Shown piece by piece: positions 25,197 to 37,583 of a stretch of 64,000 bases of DNA; positions within the stretch are counted from its first letter, which is position 1; each line of letters opens with the position of its first letter. Origin of the DNA: Phoronis australis. Taxonomy: Eukaryota > Phoronida > Phoronidae. The position numbers and the translations under genes were made by a program. Below the pieces are notes generated by a model. The model did no database searches, was not told the DNA's origin, and saw nothing but the letters and a program-made list of their open reading frames with translations. Where the stretch lies: NCBI GenBank assembly GCA_002633005.1, contig NMRA01000104.1:405198-469197 (forward strand). The letters run 5' to 3'.

Positions 25197-25376
25197 CTAT
25201 ATAGAAGGGGCCAGGTGTCTGGCGAAGGAGTCACACGGCGGGGTGTAAGCAGTTTGTGTGCTCAGGTCACTATCCAGTGGGAGTGTGTCGCGGTACCCTG
25301 GGGTAAATGGGACAGTTGTTCCTCTGTCCGTGAGACAATAATGAGTACATCCCGGTACGCAGCCACAGTGTGGCAT
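25197..25376 (-). other. THAP-like open frame in right arm
   Basis: Mirror copy of the left-arm start, 59 codons from the ATG at 25376: MPHCGCVPGCTHYC and then sequence without THAP features ending at a stop. It differs from the left arm in several residues and lacks the splice donor, because the inverted repeat stops a few codons after the second cysteine. Confidence 0.35.
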
Positions 25377-27659
25377 GTTGACTGACTCGTAAACAATAGC
25401 AAACGACGACCGAACTTATCACAACCGAGATAGAACAATGACTGACTCGGCAGCTCTCACAGTCAGACTATATGAAAAGAAATTGGCGCGAAATGCTTGC
25501 CTCCCAAAACGTCACTTCCGGAGTAGAGAATGAATAATTAATTAAATTACAAAAAGCTGTAATTAAGTGGAAAATTTATCTGGGATAACCAACGAACCTT
25601 ATTTTTGCTAAAAAAGACATGAAAAAGGGTTGCCTTCGCTTTTAACTCATTAGGCTGTATCGAGTTGACAGCATAAACAATCAGCATTGGTTGATGTAAC
25701 TGTCACTGATAAACTGTTAGAAATCATTCCAAACAATAATAATGCTTTAATTTACGAAAAGATACCGATTGCTACGTCAAGTATCGTAACACATATCACA
25801 ACAAACAAATATTAACCCGACTAGCGACTGCCACGAAGTTGACATCGGCCAGTAAAACAGGCATCAGTAGAATAATGATGGAATAATCGTTAAAATAATC
25901 ACAAACTTTACCTTTGTATAAGGTCGTGCTTACTTCCTCTCATAGAAGCACCCTTTTCACGCAATCTCAGATTTAGTTGACATGGCTGCAAGCCATTTCA
26001 CCATGAATTTAAAGGTCTCGCGAAATTGAGGCTGTTAATCTATCACCACTAGTACACGCGCGCCCTCTAGTTATTGTAGATTTTCCGAATAGCCCCATTC
26101 ACTCTGGGTTTGACAGTGTGTTCACACGTGGTGTGTAATAAGCCTGGTAGATAACTGGCGTACCTGTTGTCATAACAGACAAAAGACTGTGCTTGGCAGT
26201 TAACAAAGAAGCTTGATGGTATCACACGCTCAGAACCCCCTTCGTCTGGTAAAGTCACTGAACGGTAAAACGCTGTCAAGTCTATGACGTGATGTGTATA
26301 CCAAATACGGTACCCAAGATTGTCTGTGAAAGTGCTGAATAACAAGCAAAGAATTATCTTATAATAAATCGATTAGATTTTCAATTTGTGAAATATGCAA
26401 GTTAAAGCACTGAACCATTCAAAAATATGAAGTTTGTCGGAAACTTAGAAAAAATCCATCCAGGATTATAAAAGTAGAAACATGTGTCGTTTTAGCTTCG
26501 ATGAATTTCTTAGTTTTCTTCATTTACTTTCGCTTGTGGACTAGAAGTAGTGATAGAAACACCTCCTCGTATGGATCACAGCATTGGAAAATAACGGTGG
26601 AAACTGTGCTGATTTGCAGAACTTGAGGTTAGGGATGTATCGCAAAAAGCAGATTTTACGCTACGACCGGCAGCAACGGAGAGTTGAACGCTACGAGCAG
26701 ACGATTGATTCAGTAAAATAAAACACATTTTATTCGATATTAGGTCGCAATTTCCTGTAAAGACCTTAGCTCTCAGTGTACATATACTGAATGCATCCAA
26801 AACAAATCGTTTTCGTTGGATTTGAATTAGATTTTGACTAATTTTGTTGGCTAAGGACGCTATTTAACTGGACCAGTCCTATTTATAATGATCCAGATTG
26901 AAACTTCAGCCATTCCCAAAAATAGCCACCTGGTCACCGTGCGTCGGAATTATCATCTGTAAATCTTTTCTGTTTTTAGATCAGACGCCTTGGATTAATT
27001 ATTTAGGTAACCCAAATGAACGAGTTCAATCAAATTTGGAGTTGCACTCCCAAATTTACTCCACCAGGAGACTGCTCAACAACCGTGAAATACGGTTTTT
27101 ACCGTTGTATACGCTACGACCTCTACCGTGATACACGGATTGGCCCTACTTCCCCGTATTTCACAGTTAATAACGTGGATGGGCGATGTCAGCATTCCCA
27201 TGCTGCCATTATGGCGTTTTGTCCATGCCCATCTTGCAGAGTCTTAGTTAGTTTTATCTATTTACGTCATGATTATTATTCGCAATCCTCCTCTTGTTTT
27301 ACTCTGCAACATAGCTCGTGGCGTACCCCGGGCAAAATAGATTACGATAAATAAAGTGACTTATACAACATCCATTTTTTCACATATGTATGGGATAAGT
27401 TCACATAAGTCAGTACATATACAAAACTTACCGAGAGTGGAGTAGATGAAGTAATATCCTAACGAGACACTATTCCGCGTATCGACTCAGAGACCGAACG
27501 TCGAGTTCGATACACTGTACGTGGAATAATGTCAAATTCTGAGTTTCTTTCGTTTTTTCGTCAGAGTTTTCAAATATTTCATCCAGACTGTTCACGTGGC
27601 TGATCACATCCTATATGCATGTTCTTGCGCGATATGCTATAAGTTTTCTCCAGTATGAG

Positions 27660-28060
27660 AAACAGTTTTAAATGTAGCGATTTATTACTTGAAAAGAGAT
27701 AACAAAGATGAAAACAACGGTAATTGAACTTGAAACACTTCCTAGAAATTATTAAATAACAATTTTAACATTGCAAGTTACCAAGGTGTTGCAGACTACA
27801 TAATACTTAGCAAATAAAACTGAGACAGAAGTGTCATGTAACTAACGATTTTGTACCAGATGCTATGTTTGGGACCTAATTACATGTTGAGTGTTATTTG
27901 CACTGCTGCAATGTTATTACTTTAAATTATGTTGGGAAAGTTTGATGATCAAACTGGCTAAGGACGAGGAGTCGACATTGACCTACCTTTTGAACTTTCC
28001 ATGTAAGAGGCCACTGTTAAAGTCGTCCCGGGAGTGCAATACTTGAACTTACCCTTCAAA
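27660..28060 (+). repeat. interspersed repeat shared with 58380-58745
   Basis: About 400 bases match 58380-58745 in direct orientation with many substitutions and small gaps (shared AACAAAGATGAAA, GTTGAGTGTTA, AAAGTTTGATGATC, CTTTTGAACTTTCCATG in the same order). No coding content or terminal repeat was seen. The rest of 25646-28426 holds no gene I can support. Confidence 0.6.
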
Positions 28061-28426
28061 ACATTCTCCTTAAACTCTCGTGGTTTTACGTGATGTTGCA
28101 TGATCTCAGTTTTCTGGTACGAAACTTGCTCTTCGGAAGGAACAGCGTACCAGGATCGAACTCAAAGACACAGCAACTATCATAGCCATTGTAGAATTAA
28201 ACCTTTCGTCCCACCATATTCACCATAGAGCCACTTAGGGCAATGCTAATAAATCATTCCGTACAGTTATAGTTGGTGGCTAAAGGAACTGTTGTCAGTG
28301 TTGTTTACACATTTTGAAGGTAGGTTGATAGGCATTCTAGAGATGATATGTACATTCTGTCTTCCTTCTGTTAAAATATTAATTTTTGGTTTAGACCTGT
28401 TTGAAGATAAAACGTCATTTAGAAAT

Positions 28427-28708
28427 GGGATCTGTGTCAAAAAAGTGACTTAAGACAGAAATTTAGTCTTACGCTCCACATGACAATTTCTGAAAAATAA
28501 TTTAATCTCGCTTGAGCAAAATTGCAGATTCTCTTAGAACACACACATAACAACTAGTTACTGAGTTAAGTTCTATAAATTACTTCTATATTGTTATTGT
28601 GATACGCTCGTAATTACTTGGCTAAACTTTTACTCAACAATTGTTAAGTGGGACCGTAAGACCAAATTTCTGTCTCAAGTCTTAAGTCACTTTCATGAAA
28701 CAGACCCT
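28427..28708. mobile_element. MITE-like inverted repeat element
   Basis: About 60-base arms at each end are reverse complements (GTGACTTAAGAC, ACAGAAATTT and GTCTTACG in the left arm have matching complements in the right). The total is about 280 bases, with outer ends reading GGGATCTGT and GGGTCTGTTT. The target duplication is unclear. Ends at 47580-47615 have similar wording (GGTCCGTTTCATAAA), suggesting a family. Confidence 0.6.
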
Positions 28709-29781
28709 TAGCTGGTCTCCATTGCCTACTCTGATTGGACGTGGTTTCTGGACTTAAAAACAACTTGTACTCTCAACAGTTAAATTTCCGAGGGTGTGCT
28801 TGAGAGACTACCTCGGTGAACTTTACGAGAGGTTGAGACAAATATGCCAACAGCGAATCAGTAAGAGCTACAGATCTTCAAATCAAATCATTTTTCGTGT
28901 CCTTATGTATCACTATGGGTTCTTTGTTACAGCATGTTTAACAGGTTTATCTGTCGATAAGTCTTAGCTGTATATAAAGGTGGGTGGCGCGGAATTTTAT
29001 TCTAGTTGCTCACTTTTTCAAACATAAATTCAACTGAGATGAGCAAACATGATGCGGAATTTTTTACCGAAAATTCTGTACCCGCCGTAAAATTTAGTGA
29101 AAGCTTTTGAAATTTTGTGTTTGCTTCAATAGTTTTCCTTGATGCCGTTCTTAATTATACAACGATATTACGGACTCGTACATAAAGGTGTTTAAGTTGA
29201 CACGGAGCCGAAGGATTATCAATATCAAATTGTTTGACAAATTGATGGGAATGATATTGATAAAAATTAACAATATTTTCAAGCCATGTAACGTCAAAGG
29301 TGCCAGAAATATCTATGATGGGTCTGGCAAATTTATGAAATATTTGCCCCCCTAATTTCTGTCTATGATAACTGTGACGAAATGTTCATACATGTAAGTC
29401 CATTATCAACTTTGATATTCACGGAGTAAGTTAATAAATCAGACTCCTGCGAGACGAAAATGAAGTTTGGTGGAATAAAGTGCATAAGTCACTTTTCCGG
29501 AGATTTAAAACACAACTTCGGCTTCAATTTCACCTAATTGGCCGCACCGTTAGAACAATTCTTTCTTGTCAATGGGTTCAATAGAACCTATAATCGATCA
29601 ATAAACGCTTCAGCGAGGAGATACCACCGATTGTATATCTCGTTTCTAAGGAGTAACTGGATAATATGAAGGCGATTTTGCGTCATGGGACACTTATGAA
29701 CAAGGTTAAACATCCTTTTAATTACGGCTTGAAAGGCACATATTACATGACCGACAAACCTCCTCAGACCAGCACATTAGC

Positions 29782-30956
29782 TCACCAGCAACGCATTTTA
29801 CATGTATAGACAACCTATTGGATTCGCACCAAATGACATAAACAGTCGACGTGTGTCCGTGGCGGATACAGCAACAGTCGATACAATCCGGCTATTAATC
29901 ATTTCCAGTTACCTTTAAATCCCTGTCTTAGCCAAAGAGTGGCACACGTTCATCAAAAAAGACTATAGGTGCTGTCTTCAGCTTTGTCTGTTGATGTTGT
30001 ATGCAGCTTACTCGATATGAGCGTTCTGGTATGATGACAAGCGGGGCATAAGCTTTTGACCCATGAACTTAATAAGTTCACAAAGCTTAGAACAACCAAT
30101 ACACATGTTTTCATGACATTTTCTAAATGTTCTCCATCCACACGGATACGGTAATGCGACCGAAAGCCCAATTTTCCTTTCGCTTTCCACTAGTTTTCAT
30201 TCACACTGAATGCGCATTATAGTTAACGAAGCTTGACGTCAGGATTTGGCGTAGGGTGGCGTTTTACTGAATTCGACCATCCACACATGTACGTCAACAT
30301 GATCGTGACGTCAGCGTTTTCAAAAATTGCGTTTTAAAGGTGTTAAAAATCCACTTTAGAGAGCGTTTTCAATAGCGATTTTTGTTGTCGAATTCAGTAC
30401 ACGGAGTGTTGGGCCCTTTCTACACGACTCTGTTTTCATTTGGAAACGCAACATTGCTACTTCCGTCCACACGTATCCATTGAATGTGACATCTGCGTTA
30501 GAACATGTTCTACATAGCGGACTTCTTGAAAACGTCGTATTCGATATATTTATGTGGAGAAATGAATTAGCAGTTTTTTTGAACTTCGTTCAACTAACGT
30601 GGACTCGCTGGTTCCCTACGTGCCTAGCCAGCACGCTGGCCACTTACCATCTAGCGGCACGCAGGGAACCAGCGAGCTAGCGTGGACAGTGAAGACGTAA
30701 AATTTCGAAAATACCAACGCTACGATCGTATAAGCATATTCCGTTCGCGTTTACGGAAAACTTTGAAAACAGTTTCAGTCGTACTAAAGCACTTGTGTGC
30801 ACGGTCGAAAACGCAATTTTCAAAAAAAACTAACGTCTCGATAATATTAGCGTTGGCGGGAAAACGATTTGAAAACAATACGCGTGGACGGGAATTTTTT
30901 GAGAGTTCAAACAAAAAATTACTTTTTCTAAATGAAAACAGAGTCCATTTGGACAG
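29782..30956. mobile_element. 1.2-kb insertion flanked by 22-bp direct repeats, just after the CACNG-like stop codon
   Basis: The segment is bracketed by CTCCTCAGACCAGCACA(A)TTAGC at 29760-29781 and 30957-30979. The right copy overlaps the final codon and stop of the CACNG-like gene, so the insertion lies in what should be its 3-prime UTR. Its interior has several TCCACACG/CGTGTGGACGGG-type words seen in hAT-like MITEs and a nested 73-bp hairpin. No open frame of note. The nature of the inserted element is uncertain. Confidence 0.5.
30604..30676. mobile_element. 73-bp hairpin insertion element, copy 1
   Basis: Arms CTCGCTGGTTCCCTACGTGC and their complement (20 of 21 outer bases pair) flank a small inner palindrome GCCAGCACGCTGGC. 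The flanks CTAACGTGGA (30594-30603) and CTAGCGTGGA (30677-30686) are a 10-bp direct repeat with one mismatch, as expected for a target duplication. A second copy is at 48270-48340. Confidence 0.75.
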
Positions 30957-30974
30957 CTCCTCAGACCAGCACAA

Positions 30975-31276
30975 TTAGCGAGTATCCCCCGCTGCGTCTA
31001 CTCCACAAAGTTGACGGTATGCCCAGACGGACGAAATAGTCCCGTTTGTTATTCTCACGCGCAGAATGTATGATGTTAAAAACCACGAAAGACCGGCGAG
31101 GATACTGACAACAAAATATGTCCAGGAGAGATACATGGCCCAGTCGGGCGTGACGGTCTTATCGTCAAACAGTGGCACTGGAATGAGTATGTTGAATTCG
31201 GGAGAGGCTCGTCCCAACCTGGCAGTCTCCACTGAGCGCATCATCATTAGACATGTAGCAAATAAGGAATAGACGG
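30975..31276 (-). CDS. exon 4 of CACNG/claudin-like four-transmembrane protein
   Basis: Last exon, residues 209-308. The acceptor TTTTTTACAG precedes 31276 and the phase-1 junction completes an Ala codon. It encodes the end of TM3 (AVYSLFATCLM), the second extracellular loop with a PDW just before TM4, TM4 (about 255-280, MYLSWTYFVVSILAGLSWFL) and a short cytoplasmic tail ending GDTR. The W-x-x-Y-L-x-W pattern before TM4 is typical of the claudin/PMP22/CACNG superfamily. The tail is much shorter than in neuronal TARPs and has no clear PDZ ligand. Confidence 0.88.
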
Positions 31277-34200
31277 CTGTAAAAAAGAAAACAATGTTTT
31301 CACTAAGTTGATTTTACTCAATCATGAAGAAATAATGATTAGACGGTTACATGAAACTAAATTACCCAACAAATCGACATGCCTTCTAGAATATTGTTGT
31401 TCACATTTATAGAAGTCGCGATTTATGTAGAGCCACCACTTAATTACATATTTTCAATTTGACCCCATAAGGAATCGTAGGGCCTTTTTAAATTTTTTAA
31501 AAGTTTTTTTGCAATATTGAATACCAGCGTGGATAAATCTATTATCTTTATTTCAAGTTAACATTAAAATCGACATCTTGCATGTTTATGGTACAAAAAG
31601 GATTACCCGGTCCCACCTCAACCTCGTGGAAAATTATTTACAGCTTATCCAAGTTCAAAGGTTACAGAACTGTCACTCAAATCAAATCTCCCGCCAGGTA
31701 CTAGCAGTTCCGCTTGAACCCACAATTCACACTTATTTCATTCGCTGACATAGTACTGAGTCAAAATGTACATAACATAGAAATATACCGAGGAAAACGA
31801 AGCGAAAACGTAACTGTGATCTTCAGGTACTTGTGCGTCAGCGTACATACAACCGTTGATTAACGCATGACGAATGCATCGAGTCGCCACACGGCGTGTG
31901 GCACTTTGTTTTCACAAACACAGCACATTGTGAAAACTGATAAATCCTCGTCAAATTCAATAGTTTTATTTGTAATTTGGCGTTTTGCTGTTTCGATATC
32001 GCGCTCACGGCGCGCTTTAGTCATAGATACTATTTCTGTTCCCCATTTCTTGATTGATTCCTTGATATCAATCTCTTCAACGCGTGGTTCATAAGTTATG
32101 CACCACTGTAATGAACTGTTGATCTACTTAACGTTGATTCCTTCTCTGACCTAGTTTGACTCGAGGCTCTGATCTCCCGACTTACGAGATTAAAACGACG
32201 TTCAAGTGATAATTAAGTTAATTACACACTACGTTTAGTTGACTTTACGGGTAAATGTTGAAATAATGAGCATGTTTAAGGCATGTATCGGTCACATTGA
32301 CTAAAACAAGTTTTCACCGAATAATTAAGCGAAAACCTTGAGATTTTGAAGGTTCGCGATGTTTTCAGCTTTTTCCCGGCTTCGGCAAATCGACTAGATT
32401 TGACATTAGGAACACGAGTTCTCGAAAATGACTCAGTGGATTTCAGTAAAACATCAAAATTTTATTATTTATTTATTATTCTTTAAAAGTGTGCTAGAAT
32501 ATTTTAACACCTAGTACCGTGCCACAGACAATTACGACCGCTGTTGTATACAGAATGCCTTATATCTTGCGAGTTAATTTGGCATAGAAAAAAAACTAAG
32601 TGCGTAATCGAAAATTCCTAACAGCATTTTGAGAGATATCGGCAAGTTTTCCCTTGAATAAAGTTTCAATAAATTCGACTAAGGGGTATTTCTGCTATGA
32701 GTGTAACTTTGTTAAAACTGAAAATTTGACTTGAAAAGGCGGCCACGTTATAAAAACAATGGCACGTAAGCACAATGTGTATTTTTTAAAATCCCTGGCA
32801 TTTCTTCTTTTAGAAAATGTATGCTTTTACCAGTTGACACAGCCTAGTTTGTCTGGTAATTGACTTTGAATTAACGTTCATCAATAAGCTCCTACATAAC
32901 CTTATCAGACAGGTACACTGACAAATTACTCTCACACAGATACTCCTGTTTTCCCGCAACAATTGTTACAATTCGCCTAAAGAGCTTTCCAAAAGGTCGA
33001 ACATGCTTCAGTGGTCATTTAGAGTGCCACCTGTTGTCAAGAGTAGCCACAGACCTTGACAGAACATCGTAAATCGACTGAAACAAATCTTTACTAGTCG
33101 CAAGAAATAACACTGTTTGCGGCAATTATGCCATAAACGGTCAGAATAGCAGTCTCCGTTCTGCATAGAAGGCTCACACAGATTCGTTGCCAATCTGCCT
33201 ACTAGTACCGCAAAGAACAGTTGAACATAAATTAAGAAATTGGACTGTTTTGGGTCGGTTTCCCGGGAGTGCCGCTTAGTTGACGACCCTTTTGAGTTCC
33301 CGCAAGCAGCTGAGACATGGCAAATTTTGCTCCTCTTCGCCTGTCGCAAACATTGTGTTGTTTTCTGTGGTTGACCTGTCTATGTTCTTCCGCATGAGGT
33401 GCATGAAAGTTGAAATTAATTTGTCTCTGGCCGGGCGTGTTTTCAGGTGTAGACTGGCATTGGTTTTTGATCTAAAATCTTATTTGGATGTTCTATTCCC
33501 TTCGTGTCAATAACAGTAGCACTCGACTGACGCGACCTTGTTATGTAAGCCCAATGATTATGTAATCTGTTAACAACAGACTACTCGAGGACATTCAAGT
33601 AGGTTCCAACATATCAGTGACCGATATAGAATCAGAGTCTGACATATAATTGTACAATAATTGGACAGGTTGCAGAGATTTCTAGAATGTGCTTGAATTA
33701 ATGGAAAGTTCTCGGACCTTGTGGGAAACTCTAAATACTCAGGCACGAGTAAGTATGAGATGGTCAACAGTTGCAGAATCTGCAGTCACTGCGTCATAGG
33801 TTACAAAGTCAATAGTGAGAAAGCTGTAGAGACGGCGATCAGCAATAGGTATTGATCCTGTCAACGACAGACAGTTGTTGAATGTGACTCAAGAGTACAT
33901 CAAGTCAAGGCTTCGCAGCACTGACTGGAAGGCGTTACCTCGGGCGTTTTTTATTGAGTAGACCTGTGCACGCTCTTTCGACATTATTAATTGTGATTAA
34001 CTCAAACCAGTCTTCAATCTGTCATCACACCGAAAGCTATCAGTACCGGTTAATGACGACCTGCGCCTACCCATCCACGGAAGAAAACGTGACACCTACT
34101 GTATAAACCCGCAATTAAGCGCATTTACCTAGTTATGAAGCTGCGCTTATTTGCGAAACTTAGGCGTTTTCGTATTAATACGAGACATTTCAGTAGGAAT

Positions 34201-34554
34201 TAAATGTTACTTTATCGAAGATCAAGGCTAAAGGCTTATTAAAAAATAAACCTATTATTTTATATTTTAGTATTTTTAAATACTAAAATCATTAACACAA
34301 ACTTTTTTTTCACTGACGCCGCATGCTACTAATTGAGGAACTTATCCGAATGCGCCTATATACGGTGTTATACGGTTTTTTCCAATGCAATAGTGAACTA
34401 TTTTGGGATGAATTCACTGCAAGGGATATATAGCGCAACACAAAACATTATCGATCCTCTAGTTGGAACATTTTGTTTGAACGTTAAACACGTGTAGCTG
34501 TTTCATGCGTTGTCATCCGTATTTCTGCCAACACGGAAACATCAAACACCTTAC

Positions 34555-34698
34555 CTCCTATTAATAGGCAAGTTCCAGCCAAAATGGAGGAAATCACTTG
34601 CTTGAGAGCTGCCGCAAAGATACCAATAAAAAGCCCAAAGGAGATGCAAATCATGCCAACGACGCATGTGGCCTGAGCAGAACGCGTCAGCTGTAAGT
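34555..34698 (-). CDS. exon 3 of CACNG/claudin-like four-transmembrane protein
   Basis: A 144-nt internal exon, residues 161-208, with acceptor TTACTTTTTCAG and donor GGAG|GTAAGG, phase 1 on both sides. It encodes TM2 (about 168-192, ATCVVGMICISFGLFIGIFA) and most of TM3 (ISSILAGTCLLIG). A separate exon of about this size for TM2-TM3 fits the four-exon plan I recall for CACNG genes. Confidence 0.88.
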
Positions 34699-35280
34699 CT
34701 GAAAAAGTAACACCAATTAAAGAGCACTTTCGTTTGTGTTTGTGTTTATCTTGATGAACAGTGTATATATCATGAACTTTCAACACCAAGACGGAAACAT
34801 GTGACCCCTAGAGAAGCTTCTAAATTATTCTTCATGTGCAGTGCCTGGGTTTTCTGAACGAAGCTACACAAGATTGCAGCTAATATGTGCGCGTCGAGCT
34901 TGGCATTTATGTTAACTCGAATCTTTCTGTAATGCATGATTAAAGACCATTAACATTAGGTCTAGCGTTTTCTTGAACTTTCTTATCCGTCAATTCATAG
35001 TGTAAAGTTTTATGCACTTTTGACAACTTTTAAAACTAGTTTTACATTGTTGGGTGACTATTTGGCCTATATATTCTTCTTCAAAGTCGTAAAAACCTTA
35101 TAATTGAGTTTGGAAAAATAATTCAGGAAGCTGAGGCTGGGCAAGGCGGTATAGCACAGGGTAATTTTTTCTTAAGTTGGTGACAATTGGGGGGGGGGTG
35201 TAGATACGAACTGTGTGACAATTGGAGCTGAGTTTAACACGGAGAAGTGTATCTACCTGGTGGAATCAAGGAAGTACGAA

Positions 35281-35475
35281 ATTTATACCGCACTCGGGTA
35301 ATTAGACAAATACGCCAACATTCAAAGATGCTTCTATGTCCACAAATTTATACCGCACTCGGGTAATTAGATAAATACGCCAATATTCAAAGATGCGTCT
35401 ATGTCCACAAATTTATACCGCACTCGGGTAATTAGACAAATACACCAATATTCAAAGATGGGTCTATGTCCACAA
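35281..35475. repeat. 65-bp tandem repeat, three copies
   Basis: Units start at 35281, 35346 and 35411 with ATTTATACCGCACTCGGG and differ by a few substitutions. The array lies in intron 2 of the CACNG-like gene, next to the non-LTR fragment. Confidence 0.95.
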
Positions 35476-35639
35476 TTAGACGCATATGCTTGTACGCGAA
35501 CGATTTGAAGAAAACGATATCTGAAATTTTGAATTTTGGACATCCCCTTCCCTCCGCGTGGTCAGAAACAGGGTTGGCGGGCGACGGGCGAACCCGCCGG
35601 ACGTCCAATCGCCCAAACCACCCAGATTTGCCAATGACT

Positions 35640-36890
35640 GGATCATAATGAAAAAAGCATGTTTCCAAGAAGACGGATATATATCTAGCTGAAGCCGTTT
35701 GTCAAATGGATTGGTTAAGGGCAAGGTAATTTCGTTGGCAATCATTTTGATCATCTTGCTGGTGATAAAAGCTGTGCCATCATTCTTATTGGGGTCGATT
35801 CCACTGAGATACTTCCGGACATCAGTTCGATTAGCCAGGATATCAGACAGTTGATTGAGACAACGTTCACGAAGAAAGAGAAAGTTACTTACTACAGTTG
35901 GTGTAATGTAGCTTTTGTTCCTGAAAATTTTGAGAACAGGTCACACTTGTCACTGCTACTTGAAGCTAGGTTACCATGTGGTTGATGACTGGGTAAGAGG
36001 ATTGTTGTTGACTGCGGGGTATTTTATTGGTGATGTTCCAGTTATCTTTGGAGTTCTTGCTTACACTGTTAATTTGTGAAAAAAGCTTGTGTCGGTGATC
36101 AGCTTTGGCTTGTTTTACTAAAGTCTCTGGCTGCAGTCGTGATTGCTCTGTGTATCTGTTGTAGATTACACTGTTGTTAGATCTTCTGAAAGAGCTGTAA
36201 AGTCTTTTTCTTGTTCGGATTGCCCATTTAACATTATTGTTGAACCACGGTTGGCTGTTGTGTTTAATTATCTTTTCAGTTGATGGGGTGTTGTTTTGTT
36301 TAAAATTTCATATATAGAGAGTACTAGTGAAGAGTGAAACAGTGTCATCAATGTCGCCAGTGTCCAATATGGAATCCCAGTCAGTGGAGGTGATATCTGG
36401 ACGTGACTTGATCATATTTCCAAATTTTTCGTGTGGTGTGTTGTTCGGTAACCGTTTTTGTTTAGGAATTAGAGTGGTTTCGATTGTGTGGTGATCAGAA
36501 TTGCCAACAGGAGGTAGTACGGAACACGATTCAATGATACTCAAATTGTTTGTTATGCAGAGAACAATACATGAATGAGAAACGTCGGTGATGCGGGTTG
36601 GCTCATTAATTAGCTCTATGCAGTCATTAGACAATAAGATATCAGACAATTGTAGTCCGGTCGTATTGTCATGATCATCATTGCACCAATTAGAGTTTCG
36701 GGCATTAAAATCACCATTTATGATTATACTAAAGCTATTGAGGTTAATTTCTGCTAACTGGTCGGCTAAGGCTTTGAAGTAGTGTTTTCTTTCAGTTGGT
36801 GACTGAGGTGATCGATAAAACAACCCATAGTAACTTTTCTGTGACCGTAATAAATTTCGATCCAGCAGTTGCATAACTGAGGACAAGTTA
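35640..36890 (-). mobile_element. truncated non-LTR retrotransposon (endonuclease and start of RT)
   Basis: A 192-codon frame (36308-36886) carries APE-type endonuclease landmarks: FRYRSP-like GLFYRSP, NGDFNARNSNW and SDHHTIETTL. After a frameshift the strand continues with the linker motif SQPWFNNNVKWAIRTRKRLY, then ITSKMIKMIANEI and YPSSWK, which precede the RT core. The RT is cut off near 35640 and the endonuclease N-terminus is missing. The element lies in intron 2 of the CACNG-like gene in the same orientation. It is inactive. Confidence 0.85.
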
Positions 36891-37501
36891 AGCTAGGACA
36901 TAATTTAAATGTGAGTGCGAACCACTAAATATACAATCGTTGTTTTTGCAAAATGTCCGACGCATTTCAATTGGAGCGTTCGCCGATGTTAGTAGTGACG
37001 TCAGTTTCCAAGTGCGTCTTGGCGATGATGCAAAACGTTTGAAGATGACGCACGCCAGGTTAAAGAAGTGTAACTATCGCCTCAGTGCCTCGCGAGGCAA
37101 ATCCTCCTGGATCATTTTGCCGCCTTGCACCTTTCACTGCGCGTGTCTCATCTGTGCAAGCTTTTTGAGAAACACCACATGTTATATGGGTGTGGAAAAT
37201 AACGTGAAAATTTGTCAAAATGAGTGTACTTCGCATTTCATTTGGTATTAAGACAAAAAAATATTCTTTTTGTCACCTCTTCACGAATTTAAACTAGCAA
37301 CCATCTTGCTAAGCCAATTAGAAGCGACAAAGTAATCGATTGTCAGCACATTTTGGGACAACCTGACGATGCAAGTCGCCAATGAGCGTATTACTTGAGT
37401 GTAGACTGGAAAAATGATACGAAGATGGACGTGTGGACGGATTTTTTTGAAAACGCAAAAATTATTTTTCCGAAAATAGAAAATAAGGGCTTACACGTAA
37501 T

Positions 37502-37583
37502 ACAGAGTCATTATGGTAATCAGTGTAACACCGGTATCGAGTACAGAGCCGTTATGGTAATCAGTGTAACACCTGTATCGAGT
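37502..37583. repeat. 41-bp tandem duplication
   Basis: Two adjacent copies of ACAGAG(T/C)C(A/G)TTATGG...TATCGAGT with three or so differences. Confidence 0.9.

Larger units (their letters stand above)
24739..25645. mobile_element. TTAA-flanked inverted-repeat element with THAP-like starts
   Basis: Two arms of about 305 bases (24743-25049 and 25338-25641) are near-perfect reverse complements around a central part of about 290 bases. Each arm is bordered by TTAA (24739-24742 and 25642-25645), the target site used by piggyBac-type elements; the terminus reads A(G/A)GCGAAGGCAACC. Both arms contain an ATG followed by MPHC-C/G-CVP-E/G-CTHY, the start of a THAP-like finger. No transposase was seen. 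Whether it is a piggyBac-type or P-type derivative, or an inverted duplication of a THAP first exon, is open. Confidence 0.75.

Noticed and set aside
33008-33349. 113-codon minus-strand frame with a hydrophobic stretch followed by four cysteines
   Set aside because: No ATG before the hydrophobic stretch and the cysteine spacing fits no family I can name; it lies in an intron of the CACNG-like gene.
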